From assembly GCF_005222785.1 (NCBI RefSeq), contig NZ_STGH01000003.1, forward strand, positions 496,001 to 560,000: a stretch of 64,000 nucleotides of DNA. The letters run 5' to 3'. Under the pieces are notes generated by a model, which saw nothing but the letters and a program-made list of their open reading frames with translations, made no database searches and was not told where the DNA came from. Both the position numbers and the translations under genes were made by a program. Within the stretch, counting starts at the first letter, position 1; every line of letters starts with the position of its first letter. Positions 57,756 to 64,000 of this stretch are shown here, one piece after another. This stretch comes from Rhodobacter sp. SY28-1. Lineage in GTDB: Bacteria > Pseudomonadota > Alphaproteobacteria > Rhodobacterales > Rhodobacteraceae.

Positions 57756-59245
57756 TGCAAAGCCTCCAGCTTGGCCGGGTCGAAGTCGGGGCCGGGGACA
57801 AGTTCGACGCCCGCCTTGGACATGCGGACTTCCACGCCGGCGGCGATCAGGGCGGATTTGAGGGCGTCGACGGCGGCGAAGTCCTTGGAGGCCATGGCTA
57901 AAGACCGGAGTGATGTAAGCTCTTTCAGTTTCTCGACCAAGATTTCCGAAGTGCGTTTGCTTAGGCCTAGGGAGCTTACGCTATAGCCACTCGTGCTGTC
58001 GTTCTCATGGGCCTCAGCGGCAAACGTCGCAAACTTCACTTTCAGAGCATCAGGGTAGAACCCGAGCAATCTCAGCGACCCAAGCAAAGCGACATAGTCT
58101 CCTTCCTTCAGGTATCTGGACAGATGGGTGAGTGCCAAAGAGGTGTTCAGATCATTCGCCAACGCGTCAATCACCTCTTGAGGAGCGTTGACCGAGTTTC
58201 TGTCTACCCAAGGCTGTGTAAGCGGGTCCGAATGAAGGAAATCCGCTATCTTCCGCAGCGTCGCCTCGGCCTGCCGCGCCTTCTCCGCTGTCCAGTCCAT
58301 CGGGCTGCGGTAATGCGTCATCAGGAAGACGAACCGGATCACCTCGCCCGGGATGCCCTGGTCCAGCAAATCCCGCACCGTGAAGAAGTTGCCAAGGCTC
58401 TTGGACATCTTCTTGCCCTCGACCTGCAGCATCTCGTTGTGCAGCCAGTAATGCGCGAAGTCGCCGTGCGGATGGGCGCAGGCGGATTGGGCGATCTCGT
58501 TCTCATGGTGCGGGAACTGCAGGTCGAGGCCCCCGCCATGAATGTCGAACGACTCCCCCAGAAGCTCATGCGCCATCGCCGAGCATTCGATATGCCAGCC
58601 CGGCCGCCCCTTGCCCCAGGGGGAGGCCCATCCCGGTTCCTCACCCGAAGACGGCTTCCACAACACGAAGTCCATCGGGTCTTCCTTGAAGGGCGCGACC
58701 TCAACCCTTGCGCCCGCGATCATGTCGTCCACCGACCGGCCCGACAGCTTGCCATAGTCCTTGTAGGACCGGACGCGGAACAGGACGTGCCCCTCGACCG
58801 CGTAGGCGTGACCGCTTGCGATCAGCCCCTCGGTCATCACGATCATCTGGCCGATGAACTCGGTCGCGCGGGGTTCTTGGTTCGGCCGCAGCGCCCCCAG
58901 CGCGTCCATATCGGCGTGATACCAGGCGATGGTCTCCTCGGTCCGTTCGTGGATGAGGTCCTCCAGAGTGCCGGGCGATCCCGCCTTCTGGCGCCGCAAG
59001 GCCTCGGCGTTGATCTTGTCGTCTACGTCGGTGAAGTTGCGAACATAGGTGACGTGAGCGGCCCCGTAGACGTGCCGAAGCAGGCGATACAAGGTGTCGA
59101 ACACCACGACGGGCCGGGCGTTGCCCAGATGGGCGCGGTCATAGACCGTGGGGCCGCAGACATACATCCGCACATTCGACGGGTCGATCGGCTGGAAGTC
59201 TTCCTTCCGGCGGGTCTTCGAATTGGTCAGGCGGATCGTCGTCAT
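57752..59245 (-). CDS. cysS: Cysteinyl-tRNA synthetase
   Basis: CysS charges tRNA-Cys. The 497-residue protein shows the class I signatures [16 protein letters not shown] (HIGH-type, near 30) and [11 protein letters not shown] (KMSKS, near 285), with zinc ligands from C29, the HIECSAMA cysteine near 232 and the histidines in FPHHENE near 257. The C-terminal part (about 395-470) is more variable than expected, with [21 protein letters not shown]. It is the first gene of the cysS-cimA-squalene-synthase-like operon. Confidence 0.96.
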   Translation of the reverse strand: MTTIRLTNSKTRRKEDFQPIDPSNVRMYVCGPTVYDRAHLGNARPVVVFDTLYRLLRHVYGAAHVTYVRNFTDVDDKINAEALRRQKAGSPGTLEDLIHERTEETIAWYHADMDALGALRPNQEPRATEFIGQMIVMTEGLIASGHAYAVEGHVLFRVRSYKDYGKLSGRSVDDMIAGARVEVAPFKEDPMDFVLWKPSSGEEPGWASPWGKGRPGWHIECSAMAHELLGESFDIHGGGLDLQFPHHENEIAQSACAHPHGDFAHYWLHNEMLQVEGKKMSKSLGNFFTVRDLLDQGIPGEVIRFVFLMTHYRSPMDWTAEKARQAEATLRKIADFLHSDPLTQPWVDRNSVNAPQEVIDALANDLNTSLALTHLSRYLKEGDYVALLGSLRLLGFYPDALKVKFATFAAEAHENDSTSGYSVSSLGLSKRTSEILVEKLKELTSLRSLAMASKDFAAVDALKSALIAAGVEVRMSKAGVELVPGPDFDPAKLEALQ

Positions 59246-59430
59246 CTTGGTCGTCCCGGATTGCAGGCATGCTTCACCCTGCGCGGGACCGGCTTTTCAT
59301 CCAAGGGGAATGACGAAGCGCCCGCGCGACCGAAGTCAGCGGGTAATGCAGCAGATGCAGATGTTGCGCAATGTCGTCATGGGTGGGAGACATACATCAG
59401 ACATCGCGCTGCCGCCAAGGAAATTCCGCC

Positions 59431-59766
59431 ATGCAGGATCAGGCCTTTGCCAACACCCTCTGCGCCCGGCAGGCGGGTGGCGAGAAATCCCAGCCGTTCG
59501 GTCCCGACGCCGATGTCTGGAAGGTGGGTGGCAAGATCTTTGCCGTCACCAGCGCCCAAGGCACGGTGGTCAAGACCGACAGCCTTGAGACCGCCGCCCT
59601 GGTGATCGAGATGGGCCGGGCGATGAAGGCGCCCTATTTCCACGCCAGCTGGATGCTTTTGCCGCATGGGCAGGTCCCGGATGAAGAACTGGCCGAACGC
59701 GTTGCCACGTCCTACGCGCTGATCCGGGCAAGCCTGCCGAAAAGGGTGCAGTCCACGCTGGGATAG
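59431..59766 (+). CDS. MmcQ/YjbR family protein
   Basis: This 111-residue protein of the MmcQ/YjbR (CyaY-like fold) family has CARQAGGEKSQPFGPDADVWKVGGKIFA at residues 11-38, APYFHASWMLLP near 68 and VATSYALIRASLPKR near 92. YjbR has a DNA-binding-like fold, but the role is unknown. ATG 59431 starts before the conserved region. It is a single-gene unit, followed by a 13-bp palindromic repeat. Confidence 0.85.
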   Translation: MQDQAFANTLCARQAGGEKSQPFGPDADVWKVGGKIFAVTSAQGTVVKTDSLETAALVIEMGRAMKAPYFHASWMLLPHGQVPDEELAERVATSYALIRASLPKRVQSTLG

Positions 59767-59804
59767 ACCGGCAGGTCGCAGTTCAAGGTCCGCCTCCTGC
59801 GCAG

Positions 59805-59833
59805 CCCAAGAATTTTCGGCGAAAATTCTTGGG
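59805..59833. repeat. Intergenic palindromic element, 13-bp arms
   Basis: CCCAAGAATTTTC (59805-59817) and GAAAATTCTTGGG (59821-59833) are perfect inverted arms around GGC, in the 86-bp gap between the convergent MmcQ/YjbR and lipoprotein genes. It could end transcripts from both sides. The core AATTTTCG/CGAAAATT also occurs inside cimA. Confidence 0.75.
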
Positions 59834-59852
59834 TTCCGCGTCGGCGCAGCGT

Positions 59853-60470
59853 TCAGTTGCCTTGACGGCTGAACTCACCCCGGTTGTCGGGGCCAAGCGC
59901 CAGCCAGCCCGCCACCGTGGCCGCGACATGGTTCGAGATCATCGACTTCTGGGTGATCCCCTTGCGCCGCGCCTCGCGCATCCGCGCGCCCGACCAGGCC
60001 GGGGTTTCGGCGCGGATCGCGGTTGCGGGCACCAGCACCTCGCCGGTGCGGGCATCGTTGACCTGGGCGGTGAAGTCGACGTTGTGGACGCCCCAGTCAG
60101 AGTTCGACAGTTCCGCCTCATAGGTCAGGGCGTGGAACCGGGTGACGGTGATGCTGATGATGACCGGGCGCGACCCGCGCAGGCCTTGTGCCCCGCGCAG
60201 GACGGCGGCCTGCATGATCTTGCCGACCTGAACGTGACGGTCGCCCATCGGGTCTTCGCGCCAGACGATGTCAGCCGTGGGCAACAGCGATTTCGCTTCG
60301 GACACGACCAGCGTGCGAGGCACATCCACCCGGACCTCGGCCAGGCGCCAGCCTTGCGACACCTCGGGTGGCAGACGGTTGTAGTCGGTCTTGAAGGTGC
60401 CGCCGCCGACGCAGGCTGACAGGGCCAAGGCGGACAGCCCCAGAAGGGCGGCGCGGCGGGACAGGGACAT
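59853..60470 (-). CDS. Uncharacterised lipoprotein (Rhodobacterales type)
   Basis: This 205-residue protein has a lipoprotein signal (MSLSRRAALLGLSALALSAC, lipid-modified cysteine at 20) followed by a glycine linker. The body begins FKTDYNRLPPEVSQGW and includes RVDVPRTLVVSEAKSLLPTADIVWREDP and a predicted beta-rich stretch (VIISITVTRFHALTYEAEL). No enzyme motif is visible. A similar family occurs in Rhodobacteraceae under a DUF name. It is probably in the periplasm or outer membrane. Confidence 0.75.
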   Translation of the reverse strand: MSLSRRAALLGLSALALSACVGGGTFKTDYNRLPPEVSQGWRLAEVRVDVPRTLVVSEAKSLLPTADIVWREDPMGDRHVQVGKIMQAAVLRGAQGLRGSRPVIISITVTRFHALTYEAELSNSDWGVHNVDFTAQVNDARTGEVLVPATAIRAETPAWSGARMREARRKGITQKSMISNHVAATVAGWLALGPDNRGEFSRQGN

Positions 60471-60639
60471 GGGGGGGCCTCATGGATTTCTTGGGCGGAG
60501 GTATTCGGCAACAGTCTTGCGACAGATTTCTTAATGGCAGGTAATGGCCGGAAAAAGGAGCCTCTGTGTCGGGATCGCGGTCGCCCCTTGCCGTTTCGGC
60601 GGCAAGATGCCCATTTGCGACGGGGCATGGGAGGCGGAT

Positions 60640-62052
60640 ATGGATCACGAAGATCTGCGGATCTGGTCGAAACGGGCGGCGGACTGGGCGGCGGAGTATC
60701 ACGCGACCCTGCGTGACCGGCCAGTCCGCGCGCCGCTGGTGCCCGGGGCGGTGGCGCGGCAACTGCCCCCTGCCCCGCCTGACGCACCCGAACCGATGGA
60801 GACGATCTGGGGCGACTTCGAGCGGATCGTGCCAGATGGCATGACCCATTGGCAGCATCCCCGCTTCTTCGCCTATTTCCCGGCCAATGCCGCGCCCGCC
60901 TCGATGCTGGCCGAGCAGCTGGTCAACGCGATGGCCAGCAACGCGCTGATCTGGCAGACCTCGCCCGCCGCCACGGAAGTCGAGCAGGTGATGGTCGACT
61001 GGCTGCGGCAGGCAGTGGGGCTGCCTGACGACTTCGTGGGAACGATCCACGATTCGGCGACCAACGCGACGCTGTCCGCTGTCCTGACCATGCGTGAACA
61101 GGCCCTGGGGTATCAGGGGCTGGAGGCGGGGCTGTCGGGCGGTCCGGTCTTGCGGTTCTATGCCAGCGCCGAGACGCATTCCTCGGTCGACAAGGCGATC
61201 CGGGTGGCGGGGATCGGGCAGCGGAACCTGGTGAAGGTGGCGACGGACGGCGACCGCGCGATGACGGGCGCGGCCCTGCAGGCAGCGATTGCGGCGGACC
61301 GCGCTGCGGGGCTGCATCCGGCGGGGGTGATCCTGTGCGCCGGGGGCACATCGGTAGGGGCCTTCGACCGCATCGCAGACTGCGTGGCCGTGGCCAAGGC
61401 CGAGGGCCTGCCGGTGCATGTCGACGCGGCCTGGGCGGGCAGCGCGATGATCTGCCCCGAGTTCCGCGATCTCTGGGCCGGGGTCGAGGGGGCCGATTCC
61501 ATCGTCTTCAACCCGCACAAATGGCTTGGCGCGCAGTTCGACTGCTCCGTCCAGTTCCTGAAAGACCCGGGAGCGCAGGTGCGGACCCTTGGTCTGCGGC
61601 CGACCTATCTGGAGACGGCAGGACGCGAGGAGATCGTCAACTTCAACGAATGGACCGTGCCGCTTGGCCGCCGATTCCGGGCGTTGAAGCTGTGGTTTGT
61701 GTTGCGGGCCTACGGGCTGGACAACCTGCGGGGCCGGATCCGCAACCATGTCGCCTGGGCCAGGGCGGCACGGGATCAGCTGGCCGCCTTGCCGGGGATC
61801 GAGATCGTGACCGAGCCGCGCCTGTCGCTGTTCAGCTTTGCCCTGAAGGACGACGCGGCGACGGAAGACCTTCTGAACCGGATCAACGATGATAGCCGGA
61901 TCTACCTGACCCAGACCCGGGTGGATGGCCGGTTTGCGATCCGGGTGCAGGTCGGATCGTTTGACTGTCGCGAAGAAGATGTCATGTTCATTGCAAAGAC
62001 AGTTCAAGAAATGCTTGCATCATGTTCCTCCGTTCCCTTGCCGTCGCGCTGA
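60640..62052 (+). CDS. Group II pyridoxal-dependent amino-acid decarboxylase
   Basis: This 470-residue PLP enzyme is related to aromatic-L-amino-acid/tyrosine decarboxylases. The PLP lysine is in FNPHKWLGAQFDCS near 292, the cofactor-binding HVDAAWAGSAM near 260, and the N-terminal THWQHPRFFAYFPANAAPASMLAE near 68 is the substrate-loop region. ATG 60640 follows GGAGG; an upstream ATG at 60544 is less likely. Products would be a biogenic amine such as tryptamine, tyramine or phenethylamine; the exact substrate is unknown. The TPM gene starts before its stop. Confidence 0.88.
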   Translation: MDHEDLRIWSKRAADWAAEYHATLRDRPVRAPLVPGAVARQLPPAPPDAPEPMETIWGDFERIVPDGMTHWQHPRFFAYFPANAAPASMLAEQLVNAMASNALIWQTSPAATEVEQVMVDWLRQAVGLPDDFVGTIHDSATNATLSAVLTMREQALGYQGLEAGLSGGPVLRFYASAETHSSVDKAIRVAGIGQRNLVKVATDGDRAMTGAALQAAIAADRAAGLHPAGVILCAGGTSVGAFDRIADCVAVAKAEGLPVHVDAAWAGSAMICPEFRDLWAGVEGADSIVFNPHKWLGAQFDCSVQFLKDPGAQVRTLGLRPTYLETAGREEIVNFNEWTVPLGRRFRALKLWFVLRAYGLDNLRGRIRNHVAWARAARDQLAALPGIEIVTEPRLSLFSFALKDDAATEDLLNRINDDSRIYLTQTRVDGRFAIRVQVGSFDCREEDVMFIAKTVQEMLASCSSVPLPSR

Positions 62053-62912
62053 CGCTTGCCACGTCGGCCGCGGCCCAGACCTTTCCCGACCCTCTCTCCG
62101 ATACTCTGTCCGACTTCGCCGATGTGCTGGACGCCACCGAAGAGGGTCGCATCACCCGGCTTCTGGCCGATACTCGCACCGCGACCGGGGTGCAGGTCGT
62201 CGTCGTCACCGTGCCGGGGCTGGACGCCTATGGCGCCGGGACCATGGGCATCGAAAGCTACGCCAAGGGCCTGTTCAATGCCTGGGGCGTCGGCGGGGCT
62301 GACCGGAACGACGGTATCCTCATGCTTCTGGACATCCAGGGGCGTGAGGCGCGGATCGCGCTGGGGGCAGGCTATGACCCGGTCTACGACGGCCGCGCCG
62401 CACGGGTCCTGTCGACCGCCGTCCTGCCCGCGCTGCGCGATGGCCAGATTGCCGGCGGGATCGAGGCCGGAATCGCCTCGGCCCGGGACCGGCTGATCGC
62501 GCCCTTCCTGGCAGGCCAGCCCGTGACCGTGACAGACGGGTTCCCCGAAGAGGCGGCGGACTCCCTTCTCACCCCGCTGCTCGCCTTTGGCGGGGTCGCC
62601 GCCGTCGCGGGCTTCGGCATCTGGCGCACGCGCCGCAACCGGGTCACCTGCCCGAACTGCGGAGCCGCGACCCTGGAACGCAGCCGCGAAATCATCGAGC
62701 GCCCGACCCGGTCCGAACCCGGGATGGGCTTGCAGCACCTGACCTGTTCCGCCTGCGGCTTCATCGACCGCAAGTCCTATCCGATCAGCTGGAATTCCAG
62801 CGAAGCCCGCCGCGACCGTGACCCGACGAAAGGCCGGAACGACCGTGGCGGCGGCGGAGGTGGCTTTGGCGGCGGACGGTCCTCGGGAGGGGGAGCGACA
62901 GGGAAATGGTAA
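62022..62912 (+). CDS. TPM-domain protein with zinc-ribbon-like motif
   Basis: This 296-residue protein has a signal peptide (MFLRSLAVALTLATSAAAQ), a TPM domain (about 22-165: ATGVQVVVVTVPGLDAYG, GADRNDGILMLLDIQGREARIALG), one transmembrane helix near 185-203 (LTPLLAFGGVAAVAGFGIW), then CPNCG and CSACG pairs near 210 and 241 like a zinc ribbon, and a glycine/serine-rich tail. TPM proteins of plants and bacteria affect photosystem II repair or act as phosphatases. The 5' end overlaps the decarboxylase by 31 bp. Confidence 0.83.
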   Translation: MFLRSLAVALTLATSAAAQTFPDPLSDTLSDFADVLDATEEGRITRLLADTRTATGVQVVVVTVPGLDAYGAGTMGIESYAKGLFNAWGVGGADRNDGILMLLDIQGREARIALGAGYDPVYDGRAARVLSTAVLPALRDGQIAGGIEAGIASARDRLIAPFLAGQPVTVTDGFPEEAADSLLTPLLAFGGVAAVAGFGIWRTRRNRVTCPNCGAATLERSREIIERPTRSEPGMGLQHLTCSACGFIDRKSYPISWNSSEARRDRDPTKGRNDRGGGGGGFGGGRSSGGGATGKW

Positions 62913-63379
62913 ATTCGCCAACGCGTTGTGCTGCGATCTTCGTCCTGATGTCCACACAAGCCGCCATAGCGCAAAGCCCGCGCGACCAGATGTTCCCAAA
63001 CGCCGACAGCTGCTATGCCCGGGCCTACACCAAGGCTCATCTCGCCAAACATTCCGGGCAGCAGGTCGTCGGGATCTCGGTCAGTCGCACACGCGAGGTC
63101 GACGAGCCCTATCTTGGCCTATACCTGACCCTGCAACTGCGTGGTGTGCCTGGCGGCTTTCAGGCCTATGCGGCTTGCGAGAACGAGGCCGGTCACCTGT
63201 ATTGCACGATGGAAGGGGATGCGGGCGGGTTCCAGATCGATCCGGCAGAAGACGGGGCGATCATTCTATCCGTGTCGAGCCTTGGGATGTCGTTCGAGAA
63301 CGACAACGGCTTTGCCACGCTGGAGCGGTCAGAGGGCGACGACCGGTCCTTCCTGATGCGACCAGCGCTCTGTCACTAG
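62906..63379 (+). CDS. Exported protein of unknown function
   Basis: This 157-residue protein begins MVNSPTRCAAIFVLMSTQAAIAQ, a signal peptide ending near residue 23. The mature part has four cysteines (SCYARAY, ACENEAG, YCTMEG, PALCH), which suits disulfides in the periplasm. It overlaps the TPM stop by 7 nt, so is probably co-translated. The overall pattern resembles small periplasmic proteins found next to TPM genes, but I do not recognise a family. Confidence 0.6.
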   Translation: MVNSPTRCAAIFVLMSTQAAIAQSPRDQMFPNADSCYARAYTKAHLAKHSGQQVVGISVSRTREVDEPYLGLYLTLQLRGVPGGFQAYAACENEAGHLYCTMEGDAGGFQIDPAEDGAIILSVSSLGMSFENDNGFATLERSEGDDRSFLMRPALCH

Positions 63380-63393
63380 GCGGGGCTTAAAGG

Positions 63394-63422
63394 CTGCGGC
63401 GCGGGGGGCATCCGCGCCGCAG
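63394..63422 (-). terminator. Terminator of the outer-membrane protein gene
   Basis: CTGCGGCGCGG (63394-63404) and CCGCGCCGCAG (63412-63422) form a perfect 11-bp stem with a 7-nt loop. On the minus strand it is followed by CCTTTAAG, and it is 19 bp past the outer-membrane gene. It may also stop the rightward TPM transcript. Confidence 0.65.
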
Positions 63423-63440
63423 AAGGTCAAGATCGTCGCG

Positions 63441-64000
63441 TCAGAAACGCATGCCGACCTTGGCCTTGACCGTGGTGGCGTCGAAGTCCACGCCGGAAGC
63501 ATCGAAGTTGTCGAACTTGTGCTCGGTCACTTCCCCGCCGACCGTCCAGCGCTCGTTGACCGCGTAGTCGAAGCCCAGCCCGTAGACGAGGCCGTTGTCG
63601 CTCAGATCGACGCCGCCGACGGAGGCTTCGGCGCGCGCCGCACCCAGCGTCCCGTAGACCAGGCTGTTGCCGATCTCGCGGCCCGCGGTCAGTTTCAGCG
63701 CGAGCACGCTGTCCAGCTCGTCACCGTCCACGGCGCCAAGGCCGATGTTGTTCGCGTCGTAGGACAGTTCCGACCCGGCGACCCAGTTGCCGAGGTCCCA
63801 GCGATAGCCGGCGTGGACGCCACCGAACCAGTCGTTGCCGTCAAGGGCTGCGCCGTTCGAATCCACGTCGCCATAGCCGATCTGCGCGCCGACATAGGCA
63901 CCAGTCCAGTCGAGGCCGGGGGCGACATAGGCGGTTTCAACGGGGGCGATGACCGGCTCTTCGGCCACGACGGTCGGCCCGCCGGCAAAGGCAGGGGCGG
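63441..64000 (-). CDS. Outer-membrane beta-barrel protein (Omp25/31-like), 5' end cut by window
   Basis: The frame runs off the right edge, so the start and signal peptide are missing; the visible part begins APAFAGGPTVVAEEP, the end of a signal and mature N-terminus. It shows an eight-stranded barrel pattern typical of Omp25/31-like porins: DWTGAYVGAQIGYGD, WFGGVHAGYRWDLGNWVAGSEL, and the C-terminal aromatic strand VKAKVGMRF ending in Phe. It probably stabilises the outer membrane. A terminator lies just after it. Confidence 0.85.
   Translation of the reverse strand, partial: APAFAGGPTVVAEEPVIAPVETAYVAPGLDWTGAYVGAQIGYGDVDSNGAALDGNDWFGGVHAGYRWDLGNWVAGSELSYDANNIGLGAVDGDELDSVLALKLTAGREIGNSLVYGTLGAARAEASVGGVDLSDNGLVYGLGFDYAVNERWTVGGEVTEHKFDNFDASGVDFDATTVKAKVGMRF

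Noticed and set aside
60271-62007. 578-residue open frame on the minus strand
   Set aside because: It is antisense to the decarboxylase and overlaps the lipoprotein gene; no recognisable domain.

Overview
The window is a dense, GC-rich chromosomal segment of an alphaproteobacterium, almost certainly of the order Rhodobacterales (Rhodobacteraceae). Pointers are the lptF-lptG-lptD-surA-pdxA order, a CckA hybrid kinase with a CtrA box in front of it, an aspartate-rich (non-zinc type) HemB, a citramalate synthase next to cysS, an Entner-Doudoroff dehydratase (edd), and many GTG starts with 4-nt start/stop overlaps. I assign no genus. I see no rRNA, tRNA, CRISPR array, prophage, transposase or plasmid gene; this is core chromosome with a few accessory genes.

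Layout. 0-4 kb: 3'-truncated edd with a 14-bp LacI-type palindrome in front, a small exported protein, and an RlmI-like rRNA methyltransferase overlapping a PIN-domain gene. 4-10.6 kb: the leftward envelope operon lptF-lptG-lptD-surA-pdxA. 10.7-17.8 kb: pepA-holC, hemB, a membrane protein and mfd. 17.8-24 kb: a leftward acyl-CoA ligase-DsbA-MFS operon divergent from an XRE/cupin regulator, an entericidin-like lipoprotein, an orphan YejA-type binding protein, and an intergenic small-RNA candidate. 24-32.4 kb: bdhA-patatin, a DUF502 protein, psuG-psuK (pseudouridine breakdown), an enolase-superfamily dehydratase, a DUF2461 protein, a TetR regulator and a homocysteine S-methyltransferase. 32.4-37.6 kb: rpsB-tsf, a structured gene-free stretch, a LuxR solo, rpe, ndk and a VOC protein. 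37.6-46.6 kb: an ABC-F ATPase with a small HD hydrolase, DUF2267, MarC, a membrane aspartic protease, cckA, and guaB with an rRNA methyltransferase. 46.7-55.3 kb: a GATase, a SLAC1-type transporter, PhyH dioxygenase, a FemAB/GNAT-like protein, a LacI regulator with glucokinase, an esterase-AlkA pair and an MFS carrier. 55.3-64 kb: cysS-cimA-squalene-synthase-like operon, MmcQ/YjbR, a lipoprotein, a group II PLP decarboxylase, a TPM/zinc-ribbon protein and a 5'-truncated outer-membrane beta-barrel gene.

Connections. edd, the LacI regulator and glk outline Entner-Doudoroff glucose use. lptDFG and surA form the outer-membrane assembly block. bdhA and the patatin may serve polyhydroxybutyrate or lipid turnover. 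cckA with its CtrA site suggests cell-cycle feedback. The least expected signals are the small-RNA candidate near 24.0 kb, a palindromic repeat found both between genes (59.8 kb) and inside the start of cimA (57.7 kb), the LuxR solo lacking the key acyl-homoserine-lactone aspartate, and four convergent gene pairs whose stop codons share 4 bp. I found no clear large undescribed system.
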